Source of the DNA: Actinomycetota bacterium
GTDB lineage: Bacteria; Actinomycetota; CADDZG01; WHSQ01
DNA: 19,235 bases
NCBI GenBank assembly: GCA_016781115.1
Contig: JADDQX010000005.1
Location: 1-19,235, forward strand
Reading direction: 5' to 3'
Under the pieces are notes generated by a model. The model ran no database searches. It was given only the letters and a program-made list of their open reading frames with translations, and was not told the DNA's origin. Shown here in pieces: positions 13,260 through 19,235 of the stretch. The position numbers and the translations under genes are program-made. Position 1 is the stretch's first letter. Each line of letters begins with the position of its first letter.

Positions 13260-13308
13260 TCACTTCCCGTGATCGGTGCCGTTCTCCGGCACTATCACGG
13301 CAGTGATC
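13258..13308. terminator. Long three-part stem-loop between convergent genes
   Basis: GATCACT (13258-13264) / AGTGATC (13302-13308), CCGTGAT (13267-13273) / ATCACGG (13294-13300) and GTGCCG (13276-13281) / CGGCAC (13287-13292) stack into about 20 bp with 1-2 nt bulges and a 5-nt loop. It begins within the acyltransferase stop codon and has no T tract. It probably protects or ends both convergent transcripts. Confidence 0.55.
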
Positions 13309-13312
13309 CGTT

Positions 13313-13411
13313 CTAGCCTCCCGCCTGCCAGATCCTCAGCACTCCGAGGAAGCCCGCGAGCGTGATCGCGATCAATAAGAGCGCCAGCGCGTAGAGCGTG
13401 TTCTTCCTCAC
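13313..13411 (-). CDS. 32-aa single-pass membrane peptide at the end of the sulfur operon
   Basis: GTG 13411 opens a 32-codon frame with a short basic N-terminus (VRKNTLY), one hydrophobic segment ALALLLIAITLAGFLGVL and the tail RIWQAGG. Nearly all third codon positions are G or C, as in the neighbouring genes, which supports real coding. It starts 20 nt after the zinc-ribbon stop, on the same strand, and ends just before the 13258-13308 hairpin, as expected for the last gene of the operon. No Shine-Dalgarno is visible. I recognise no family; an accessory role in sulfur assimilation is only a guess from position. Confidence 0.55.
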   Translation of the reverse strand: MRKNTLYALALLLIAITLAGFLGVLRIWQAGG

Positions 13412-13431
13412 CGTCGAAGGATAGGAGAGCG

Positions 13432-13575
13432 TCAGCCCTCGCCGAGACCTACGAACTTCAGCGCGAAGCGCCGGTCACACGTCGCGCAGTGATACCCACC
13501 GGCTTCGTCGCCGCTGGGCTCGAGGTCGGTCTCGCCGCAGTAGGGGCAATAGAACGGTGCCGCCCGCATGCTCAT
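13432..13575 (-). CDS. 47-aa zinc-ribbon protein, sulfur operon
   Basis: Two CxxC pairs, CPYC (10-13) and CATC (30-33), separated by 16 residues, form a rubredoxin-like zinc ribbon; the tail FALKFVGLGEG follows. The ATG lies in an ATGA overlap with the cysH stop (13572-13575), so translation is coupled. Similar tiny Cys-rich proteins lie next to cysH in sulfite-reductase clusters of other actinobacteria (as I recall, in streptomycetes). Their function is not established; metal or electron handling for the reductases is an inference. A start at Met3 is also possible. Confidence 0.8.
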   Translation of the reverse strand: MSMRAAPFYCPYCGETDLEPSGDEAGGYHCATCDRRFALKFVGLGEG

Positions 13576-14315
13576 TGCTCGGCCTCGGATTGTTGCGGGC
13601 CGTGGAGCCGCCCGAACGAGTGGATCCCACACTCGGTCTTTGCTAGACCGTCCCAGCGCCCGGCCCGCTCGTCCTCGCCCGGCCGCACGGCGCGGGTGCA
13701 GGGCCAGCAACCGATGGACGTGTAACCCTTCTCCAAGAGTGGGTGGGTCGGGATGTCGTGCTCTTTGATGTAGGAGTCGACGTCGCTCTTGTTCCAGCGT
13801 GCCAACGGGTGGATCTTCATGATCTCGTTCCCCGACGGCAAGAGCTGCGCCTCGATGATCGGTGTCTCTGCGCGCAGCGGCGACTGGTCGCGCCGCAGCC
13901 CCGAGATCCACCCGTCGTACTCCTCCAAGGCGGCCTGCAACGGCCTCACCTTGTTGATGCCGCAGCAGGTATCGGGGCTGCGGCGATAGAGCTCAGCGCC
14001 GTAGATCTCGGCTTGGCGGTCGGCGCTGCCGTGCTCGCCCCGCAGCGTCACGACCTTCAGATCCCACATCTCCGCGATGCGGTCTCGGAACCGCAGCGTC
14101 TCTTCGAAGTGGAAGCCGGTGTCCAGGAACAGCACCGGAAGGTCCGGCTGAAGATCGCGCAGGTGGTGCAGGATCACCAGCCCCGAGGCCTGGAATGAGG
14201 TTGCCACCGCGATCCGGTCGAGTGACTCCAATGCCCACTTGAGAACCGCGGCCGGCTCGGCCTCCTGTAAGGCGGCGGGATCGAGCGACGGATCAACGAA
14301 GAGGTGGTTGTTCAC
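13572..14315 (-). CDS. cysH: Assimilatory APS reductase (4Fe-4S type)
   Basis: 247 aa. It reduces adenylyl sulfate to sulfite and AMP using thioredoxin. Motifs: the modified nucleotide loop ATSFQASGL (38-46), LFLDTGFHFEET (62-72), TCCGINKVRPL (Cys117-Cys118), CWPC (203-206) and the catalytic ECGIH (Cys229). The Cys-Cys plus CxxC set binds a [4Fe-4S] cluster and indicates the APS-type rather than the PAPS-type enzyme. The frame is open far upstream, but only antisense/shadow sequence of the sulfite reductase lies there; GTG 14315 gives a GTGA overlap with the preceding stop. It is the second gene of the operon. No ATP sulfurylase is in the window. Confidence 0.95.
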   Translation of the reverse strand: MNNHLFVDPSLDPAALQEAEPAAVLKWALESLDRIAVATSFQASGLVILHHLRDLQPDLPVLFLDTGFHFEETLRFRDRIAEMWDLKVVTLRGEHGSADRQAEIYGAELYRRSPDTCCGINKVRPLQAALEEYDGWISGLRRDQSPLRAETPIIEAQLLPSGNEIMKIHPLARWNKSDVDSYIKEHDIPTHPLLEKGYTSIGCWPCTRAVRPGEDERAGRWDGLAKTECGIHSFGRLHGPQQSEAEQ

Positions 14316-16033
14316 GAGGCGCGCGGCTCCGCCACGATGGAGGGAGCCGGAGGTAGTCCTTCGAAGACCGGCTTCTTCGCGAACTCCTGAAGCTCCGCGG
14401 GAGACAGCCGGTTCACGAACGTGGCGAACGACTCTCCATCGTTCCGGAGCTTGCGGTAGCTGCGGATCAGATGCTCCGTGTACGGGCCGACCTCCGAAGC
14501 GAGCACCTTCACGCCCCTCACCTTGGTACCGAACGTTCGATCGGAGCCGAGGTGTCCGCCGAGATGCACGAGGAAAGCCTCGACCTTCCTCCTCTCCTCG
14601 ATCTGGTTGCCGTCGTGGTCCGTGGTCCACACGCGCTCGCTCTGGAGACACCCCATCAGCCCGATGTCTGCGGTCTGGTACCGCGCGCACGAGTTCGGGC
14701 ACCCGTTCAGGTTGATGCGTACCTCCTCTGCGAAACCTGGAAGTCTCTCCTCGAGGTAGCGATAGAGCTCGTTCGCCCGGCCCTTCGTCTCCACGATCGC
14801 CAGCTTGCAGAACTCGATACCGGTGCAGGCCATCGTGCCGCGCCGCCACGCGCTCGGCTGCACGGGAAGGTCCAAGACCTGAAGGTCTTCGGTCAGCTCC
14901 GCAACACGCGTTTCCGGCACGTCCAGGATCACCATCTTCTGTTGCGTCGTGGTGCGCAGGCGGCCCCGCCCGTAACGACGCGCCAGTCGCGCGACCGCCC
15001 GCAGTTGGTGGCCCGCGATCCGGCCCGCTTTGGGAGTGAACCCGACGTACTTGTTGCCGTCGCGCTGGTCGCCGACGCCGACGTGCTCGCGGTGGACCTG
15101 ATTGCTCGGGGGTGGCTCCGGCAGATCTGCCAGCGCGAACCCGAGCTCTTTCTCCAACACCTCGCGGAAGCGCTCCGGCCCCCAGTCCCGCACGAGGAAC
15201 TTCATCCGCGCGTGGTTGCGGGCGCGCCGATACCCCCACTCTCTGAACACCGAAGTGATCCCAACCACGACCGGCACCACTTCGTGCGGTGCCACGAAGG
15301 CACCGAGCCGCACGCCGAACATCGGGTTCGTGCTCAAGCCTCCGCCCACCCACAGGTCGAATCCGGCGGTCCCATCACGCGCGGTAGCTCCGACGATTCC
15401 GATGTCGTTGATCTCGTGCTGCGCGCATTGATGAGCGCATCCGGTGATCGAGATCTTGAACTTGCGCGGGAGGTTGGAGAAACGAGGATCTCCGATCAGC
15501 GCCGCGTTCGCCTCCTGGATCAATGCGGACGCATCGACGATCTCGGTCGCATCCGTTCCTGCGAGCGGGCAGCCAAGGATGTTGCGCGGTGTGTCCCCGC
15601 AGGCTTCTGTTGTTGACAGCCCCACCGCTTCGAGCTCGCTCCAGATGGCCGGCATGTCCTCTATCCGGATCCAGTGCAGCTGGACGTTCTGTCGGTCCGT
15701 CACATCAGCGACGTCGCGGCCGTAGCGTTCGGAGATGCGTCCGATGACGTCGGTCTGCTCGGAGGTGAGAAGGCCACCCGGGATACGGACGCGCAACATG
15801 AAGTAGCCGTCGGTCTCCGGACGTTGCGTGTAGAGGCCGTACCAGCGGAACCGGTTGCGCAGGTCCGATGGCCAGATCGAGGAGAAGCCCTTCTTCGAAT
15901 AGACGTTCTCGATCCGGGCGCGCACGTTCAGCCCGTCGTCTTCCTTCTTCGCGGCCTCGGCGGGATTCTGTGGCTCGTGGTACCCAAGTGCCCACTGGGC
16001 CTCCGAGCGGCGCGGCTTCGTCTTATCCGGCAT
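14312..16033 (-). CDS. sirA: Ferredoxin-dependent siroheme sulfite reductase (SirA/NirA type)
   Basis: 573 aa. Six-electron reduction of sulfite to sulfide with siroheme and a [4Fe-4S] cluster. Cluster/siroheme Cys are Cys403 and Cys409 (ACTGIEFC) and Cys445 and Cys449 (NGCPNSC). Tyr68 (GLYTQR) and Cys145 (TTEACGDTPRN) align with the Tyr69-Cys161 pair that is covalently linked in M. tuberculosis NirA, supporting sulfite rather than nitrite as substrate. LWVGGGLSTNPM and the parallel two-half layout are typical. An extra Cys199-x3-Cys203 in the first half (GCAHQC) has no partner in my recollection of the mycobacterial protein. ATG 16033 has no Shine-Dalgarno. It is the first gene of the sulfur operon. 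Confidence 0.94.
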   Translation of the reverse strand: MPDKTKPRRSEAQWALGYHEPQNPAEAAKKEDDGLNVRARIENVYSKKGFSSIWPSDLRNRFRWYGLYTQRPETDGYFMLRVRIPGGLLTSEQTDVIGRISERYGRDVADVTDRQNVQLHWIRIEDMPAIWSELEAVGLSTTEACGDTPRNILGCPLAGTDATEIVDASALIQEANAALIGDPRFSNLPRKFKISITGCAHQCAQHEINDIGIVGATARDGTAGFDLWVGGGLSTNPMFGVRLGAFVAPHEVVPVVVGITSVFREWGYRRARNHARMKFLVRDWGPERFREVLEKELGFALADLPEPPPSNQVHREHVGVGDQRDGNKYVGFTPKAGRIAGHQLRAVARLARRYGRGRLRTTTQQKMVILDVPETRVAELTEDLQVLDLPVQPSAWRRGTMACTGIEFCKLAIVETKGRANELYRYLEERLPGFAEEVRINLNGCPNSCARYQTADIGLMGCLQSERVWTTDHDGNQIEERRKVEAFLVHLGGHLGSDRTFGTKVRGVKVLASEVGPYTEHLIRSYRKLRNDGESFATFVNRLSPAELQEFAKKPVFEGLPPAPSIVAEPRAS

Positions 16034-16040
16034 GGGGAGA

Positions 16041-16073
16041 AGATACCCTATCTAACGTGCAAAGCGTGCAAAG
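16041..16073 (-). promoter_or_regulatory. Putative operator/promoter of the sulfur operon
   Basis: Two perfect tandem copies of CGTGCAAAG (16056-16064 and 16065-16073), plus the palindrome AGATA-CCC-TATCT (16041-16053), lie 8-40 nt before the sirA start. On the minus strand the repeats supply two TTGCAC -35-like elements, and TAGGGT is a possible -10. A regulator binding the direct repeat would cover the -35 region. Confidence 0.45.
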
Positions 16074-16136
16074 TTTCGGGGCCCGTTCTGTACCCCGGAA
16101 AACGCGTCCGCAGGGGGCCGCACTGCGACAGAAGGG

Positions 16137-16499
16137 TTAGAGGTCTCGGCAGAGTTCGGCTATGTGGCGCTCGAGCTCGTTGAGGCCCTCCACCTTGCCG
16201 ATGCACATGGCGACGCCCGCCTCCTTCGCCAGCGCCTCTAGCTGTGCGTCGAGGTAGGCGGTGTAGAGGATGATCGCTTGGTCCGGGCGCCTGTCGCGGA
16301 TCGAGCGAGCCGCGGTCAAGCCGTCCACGCCGGGCATCTTGTAGTCCATCACGATCACATCGGGGTCGGCGGCCGGCGCCACTTCGACCGCTTCTTGCCC
16401 CGAGGCAGCCTGGCCGACGACGTCGAAGCCATCGAGCTCCAGCATGTCCACGAGCATGTTCCGGACGTGGTCGGTGTCGTCCACGACGAGCACCTTCAT
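16137..16499 (-). CDS. Single-domain response regulator (CheY-like receiver)
   Basis: 120 aa from ATG 16499 (a GTG two codons upstream is an alternative). It is a receiver domain only: VLVVDDTDHVR with the acidic pair, phospho-acceptor Asp52 in VIVMDYKMPGVDG, the switch Thr in ILYTAY, and the conserved Lys in CIGKVEG. No output domain and no histidine kinase are nearby. It lies 25 bp downstream of the isomerase gene on the same strand, so they are probably co-transcribed. It may be a phosphorelay intermediate or act on a diguanylate or motor partner; the window gives no further clue. Confidence 0.92.
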   Translation of the reverse strand: MKVLVVDDTDHVRNMLVDMLELDGFDVVGQAASGQEAVEVAPAADPDVIVMDYKMPGVDGLTAARSIRDRRPDQAIILYTAYLDAQLEALAKEAGVAMCIGKVEGLNELERHIAELCRDL

Positions 16500-16524
16500 G
16501 CCCACCTGCTGCGCCCCTTCATCC

Positions 16525-17355
16525 TCATCCCCGCGGCATCCCCTTGCTCACCCTGGACCTCCCAGACAGACGTTGTTCGACGTACTCGCGGCTTCGCTTC
16601 AGCATCTCGACCAGCTCTCGCGGCCGCTCCAGGTACCTGCCGACCGACAGCTCCAGCGACACCGCGCCCGCGTAGCCGGTACGACTCAGCTCTTCGAGGA
16701 ACCTGTCCAGGGGAAGTATGCCTTTCTCCAGCTCCAGGTGCCCGTCCCGACCGTCGCCCGCGTTGTTGGACAGGTGGATGTGTACGAGCTTCGGAGCCAA
16801 GATCTCGTACACGTCGAGGATGTCCTGGCGAGCGACCGTCACGTGGCTGGTGTCCATGGCGACCAGGTGGCACGCCTCGTAGAGCGCCTTCGCCTCGAGC
16901 CACCGGTACGCGCGCATCCGTCGCCCCGCGACCCACTTCGGATACATGGTCTCGACGGCTACGGTCACACCCGTCTCCGCGGAGAAGCCGCCCGCCTCCT
17001 GTGACAGCCAGCGCGCGTAGTCGCGCTCCCACAGATAGGGCGGGTGGACGACCATCGATTCCGCCCCGACCGCGCGACAGAACTCTGCCCCCCTCTTGAT
17101 CTTCTGGATCGGGTCCGCTCCCCACACCGTCTTGGTGATCACGAGGAAAGGAGCGTGAACCGAGGCGATCTTGAGGCCGCGTTCGGTCGCCACGCGGAGC
17201 GGGATCTCCGGTTCCTGCGTCCGTGGATCGCGCGTCACCATCAGCTCGATCTCCCTGAAACCCGCTTCGGCGAGCGCGTCCATGGCGCGCTCCAGCTCGA
17301 AAGCCCAGAAAGGGCCCGTGGAGCACTGCACCGAGGGCTGCGGTGGCGGCGTCAT
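16525..17355 (-). CDS. Xylose-isomerase-like TIM-barrel protein (Rv0498-like)
   Basis: 276 aa, sugar phosphate isomerase/epimerase or AP-endonuclease-2 fold. It matches, from memory, M. tuberculosis Rv0498: ELMV early, VHAPFLVITKTVWGADPI, MVVHPPYLWERDYA, VAVETMYPKW, AMDTSHVT, LVHIHLSNN and AVSLELS. The conserved His/Glu/Asp at the barrel mouth imply a divalent-metal site. The substrate is unknown. The open frame continues upstream to 17745, but ATG 17355 begins where the family begins (SVQCSTGPF in place of VGLSTASVY). No Shine-Dalgarno is present. Rv0498 sits two genes before proC in mycobacteria, so this is a displaced member of the same neighbourhood. It runs into the response-regulator gene. 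Confidence 0.85.
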   Translation of the reverse strand: MTPPPQPSVQCSTGPFWAFELERAMDALAEAGFREIELMVTRDPRTQEPEIPLRVATERGLKIASVHAPFLVITKTVWGADPIQKIKRGAEFCRAVGAESMVVHPPYLWERDYARWLSQEAGGFSAETGVTVAVETMYPKWVAGRRMRAYRWLEAKALYEACHLVAMDTSHVTVARQDILDVYEILAPKLVHIHLSNNAGDGRDGHLELEKGILPLDRFLEELSRTGYAGAVSLELSVGRYLERPRELVEMLKRSREYVEQRLSGRSRVSKGMPRG

Positions 17356-17385
17356 GGGGCGCAATCGTCGCACGGGCGAGGCGGC

Positions 17386-17434
17386 GCTCCGAACCTCGGA
17401 GCTATACGTAAAGCGCCCCCGGAAACGGGGGCGC
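17386..17434 (-). terminator. Two adjacent hairpins in the isomerase/acyl-CoA synthetase gap
   Basis: GCTCCGA-ACC-TCGGAGC (17386-17402) and GCGCCCCCG-GAAA-CGGGGGCGC (17413-17434, 9 bp). The second is followed by TTT on the minus strand and looks like a GC-rich actinobacterial terminator, although no convincing leftward gene lies to its right. The rest of the gap (17435-17647) holds no gene that I can support. Confidence 0.35.
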
Positions 17435-17611
17435 AGTGGGAGCCACGAGAACGAGAACGACTTGGGCGGGCTGGGAGGCTCCTTCCACGGCCGTGAGGCC
17501 GTGAAGTCCGAAGGTCCCGGTCTCGCCGGCTCCACCCATAGCTTCGGAATCTTCCTGGAAATCCTTGAGAGAAGGGGAGAGGAAGGAGGTCGATCCTGGC
17601 TAGCGGGTGCT

Positions 17612-17625
17612 TGCAATAGTTTGCA
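17612..17625. promoter_or_regulatory. Possible operator upstream of the acyl-CoA synthetase gene
   Basis: TGCAA-N4-TTGCA inverted repeat 23-36 nt before the ATG, overlapping TAGTTT (17617-17622), a possible -10. The placement suits a repressor such as the TetR-type regulators common at fatty-acid genes. The arms are only 5 bp, so chance cannot be excluded. Confidence 0.3.
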
Positions 17626-17647
17626 GAGGCGGTCCCGAGGAGAGAGA

Positions 17648-19138
17648 ATGGACGAGATGAGTTTGGCGGACCTGCTCTCTGTGACGGCGACGGCGCACCC
17701 CCGGAAGGTGGCTCTGGTGGTCGCCTCCGACGGCTCGAAGATCACCTACGAAGACCTCCAGCGAGAGGCGGACCGGGTGGCGGGGGCGTTGGCGGCGCTC
17801 GGCATCGTGCCCGGCGATCGGGTTGCGATCGGCATGCACAACAGCCCCTTCTTCGCCTACGCCTACTTCGGGATCCTGCGCGCGGGGGCCGCCGTCGTCC
17901 CGTTGAACATCATGCTGACGGAGGCAGAAACCACCGCGGTCCTGCGGGACTCAGGCGCTAGAGCTGTTCTGGCGGGGGGGCCTTACCTGTCGGTGGTGGA
18001 GGCGGCTGCGAGCGATCTCGAGACCGTGGAGCGGGTCTTCTCGGTCGAGGGCTGGACGGAGCTCGGCTCGCATCCGGCCCCCGCCGCGGAGGTCACGGGC
18101 GACGACCTCGCGGTCCTCGCCTACACCTCCGGCACGACCGGCGAGCCCAAGGGCGTGATGCTCTCGCACGAAAACCTTATGGCGAACCTGCGTCAGCAGA
18201 TGGCGATCCCCGAGGCTCATGTGTCGGTGGACGATGTCTTGTTCCTGGCGCTGCCGCTCTTCCACATCTTCGGGCTCAACGTCACGCTGGGACTGCTGGT
18301 GATGAACGGCGCGACGGGCGTCCTCGTCGAGCGCTTCGAGCCGGTCCCGACGCTGCGGGCGATCGTGGAGCACAAGGTGTCCGTCCTCTTCGGCGCGCCC
18401 ACCATGTACGCCGCCTGGGTCAGCGTCCCCGGAGCGGATCAGTACGACCTCTCCGCAGTACGGCTCGCGGTCTCTGGAGCCGCCCCGCTGGCGGCGGACG
18501 TTCTGCGGAGCTTCTATGACCTCTTCGGAGTCTGGATCTACGAGGGCTATGGCTTGACGGAGACCGCACCGACGCTGTGGTCGAACCGCATGAGCGACAA
18601 GCCTCGGCCCGGCTCCGTGGGCAAGCCGCTGCCGGAGGTCGAGTTCCGTCTGATCGACGAGCACGGGGACGACGTCGAGCTCGGCGACCCCGGCGAGGTC
18701 GTGGTCAAAGGCCCGAACGTCTTCAAGGGGTACTGGAACCGCCCGGAGGACACGGAGGCCGCCTTCATCGAAGGTTGGTTCCGGACAGGCGACGTGGGCG
18801 TGCTCGACGAGGAGGGCTACCTCTACCTGGTCGACCGCAAGCGCGACCTGATCATCGTCTCGGGCTTCAACGTTTTCCCGTCCGAGGTCGAGAACGCGCT
18901 GCTGCAGAACCCGAAGGTGGCGGAAGCCGCGGTCGTAGGCGTCCCGCACGGGTACACGGGCGAAGCGGTCAAGGCTTACGTGGTTCTCGAGCCGGGGGCG
19001 GAGGCGACGGAGGCCGAGCTGATCTCACACGCGCAGAGCCTCCTCGCGCGTTTCAAATGCCCCAGCTCTATCGAGATCGTTCCGGACCTCCCACACCTGT
19101 TGACCGGAAAGGTTCTGCGGCGCGCCCTGCGCACCTGA
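17648..19138 (+). CDS. Acyl-CoA synthetase (AMP-forming, long-chain fatty-acid CoA ligase type)
   Basis: 496 aa ANL-superfamily adenylating enzyme that activates a carboxylic acid to acyl-AMP and then acyl-CoA. Core motifs: YTSGTTGEPKG (159-169), YGLTE (301-305), TGD (380-382), DRKRDLIIVSGFNVFP (396-411), and the catalytic Lys488 in LLTGKVLRRALR. The full-length N- and C-domains are present. The motif set resembles FadD-like ligases; chain length cannot be deduced. GAGGAGAG lies just before the ATG at 17648; the frame is open upstream but without a family-like N-terminus. It is probably monocistronic, convergent with the Crp-type gene at the window edge. Confidence 0.94.
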   Translation: MDEMSLADLLSVTATAHPRKVALVVASDGSKITYEDLQREADRVAGALAALGIVPGDRVAIGMHNSPFFAYAYFGILRAGAAVVPLNIMLTEAETTAVLRDSGARAVLAGGPYLSVVEAAASDLETVERVFSVEGWTELGSHPAPAAEVTGDDLAVLAYTSGTTGEPKGVMLSHENLMANLRQQMAIPEAHVSVDDVLFLALPLFHIFGLNVTLGLLVMNGATGVLVERFEPVPTLRAIVEHKVSVLFGAPTMYAAWVSVPGADQYDLSAVRLAVSGAAPLAADVLRSFYDLFGVWIYEGYGLTETAPTLWSNRMSDKPRPGSVGKPLPEVEFRLIDEHGDDVELGDPGEVVVKGPNVFKGYWNRPEDTEAAFIEGWFRTGDVGVLDEEGYLYLVDRKRDLIIVSGFNVFPSEVENALLQNPKVAEAAVVGVPHGYTGEAVKAYVVLEPGAEATEAELISHAQSLLARFKCPSSIEIVPDLPHLLTGKVLRRALRT

Positions 19139-19235
19139 TCCGCTCGAGAGCGTCCGGCCGGAAGATGCGCAGCGTCTTCCCGTTGTGTTCCAACAGGCCG
19201 CGGCGCTTCCAGTCGCTGAGCGTCTTCGAGGCGCT
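19068..19235 (-). CDS. Crp/Fnr-type regulator, C-terminal fragment (5' end outside window)
   Basis: Reading leftward from base 19235, the frame encodes SASKTLSDWKRRGLLEHNGK, then TLRIFRPDALERI. This is the recognition helix and wing of a Crp/Fnr-family winged HTH (R/K-TLSDWKRRGL, then I/L-x-I-x-x-x-x-x-L). The first in-frame stop is at 19068-19070, so the last ~23 residues are antisense to the acyl-CoA synthetase 3' end and look unconserved. The effector domain is outside the window. Confidence 0.65.
   Translation of the reverse strand, partial: SASKTLSDWKRRGLLEHNGKTLRIFRPDALERIRCAGRAAEPFRSTGVGGPERSR

Noticed and set aside
14316..15353. Long N-terminal extension of APS reductase
   Set aside because: It overlaps the sulfite reductase gene on the same strand in another frame. 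The GTGA junction at 14312-14315 and the family length fix the start.
17402..17539. 45-aa minus-strand ORF ending beside the GC hairpin
   Set aside because: No good Shine-Dalgarno, a Gly/Ala/Val/Pro-rich composition like a shadow frame, and the hairpin lies within the coding part. It is not supported as a gene.
1..19235. CRISPR arrays, insertion sequences, prophage or integron sites
   Set aside because: No repeat-spacer arrays, transposase or integrase genes, terminal inverted repeats or tRNA-adjacent duplications were seen; the DNA-binding proteins present are chromosomal regulators.

Overview
GC-rich, densely packed bacterial chromosome with no plasmid, phage, IS or CRISPR signal. Gene content points to Actinomycetota, probably a deep-branching or uncultured lineage. 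Markers are an MshA-like (mycothiol) glycosyltransferase, a WhiB iron-sulfur protein, a MarP-like CvpA/trypsin protease, the 33-residue ribosomal protein bS22, and TANNNT boxes 6 nt before ATG (leaderless genes). Several genes match, from memory, Mycobacterium tuberculosis Rv0486-Rv0502: mshA (Rv0486), a TIM-barrel isomerase (Rv0498), proC (Rv0500), a small HTH protein (Rv0500A), bS22 (Rv0500B), an epimerase (Rv0501) and an acyltransferase (Rv0502). Additional genes are interleaved, so this looks like a rearranged ancestral neighbourhood.

Layout. 1-1086: 3' part of an mshA-like gene. 1087-1372: no protein gene, but a well-supported candidate small RNA (about 1213-1370, + strand) with its own promoter, and a minus-strand terminator at 1099-1121. 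1373-2287 (-): proline dehydrogenase. 2328-5887 (+): operon of proC, an AcuC-type deacetylase, a four-helix membrane protein and a MarP-like protease. 5884-6645 (-): SDR oxidoreductase, sharing a CTAG stop tetranucleotide with marP. 6688-8417 (+): leaderless gene of the actinobacterial 'phosphatase' family, then an M29-like aminopeptidase. 8533-8751 (+): HTH protein and a strong terminator. 8845-9865 (+): Clp1/Grc3-type P-loop kinase followed by bS22. 9879-10157 (-): WhiB. 10277-13259 (+): DUF62 SAM hydrolase, epimerase, and an acyltransferase with an N-terminal Cys/His motif.

13313-16033 (-): assimilatory sulfur operon of siroheme sulfite reductase, APS reductase, a 47-aa zinc ribbon and a 32-aa membrane peptide. 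The first three genes are coupled by stop/start overlaps. 16137-17355 (-): Rv0498-like isomerase and a single-domain response regulator. 17648-19138 (+): acyl-CoA synthetase. The right edge holds the C-terminus of a Crp/Fnr-type regulator (-).

Themes: proline synthesis and catabolism are placed head to head; APS is reduced to sulfite and then sulfide by one operon; mycothiol synthesis, MarP and WhiB suggest acid/redox homeostasis. The most novel items are the small RNA at 1213-1370, the Clp1-like kinase paired with a ribosomal-protein gene, a DUF62 enzyme with Gln in place of its catalytic His, and the microproteins of the sulfur operon. Family assignments come from motif recognition; no database search was possible.
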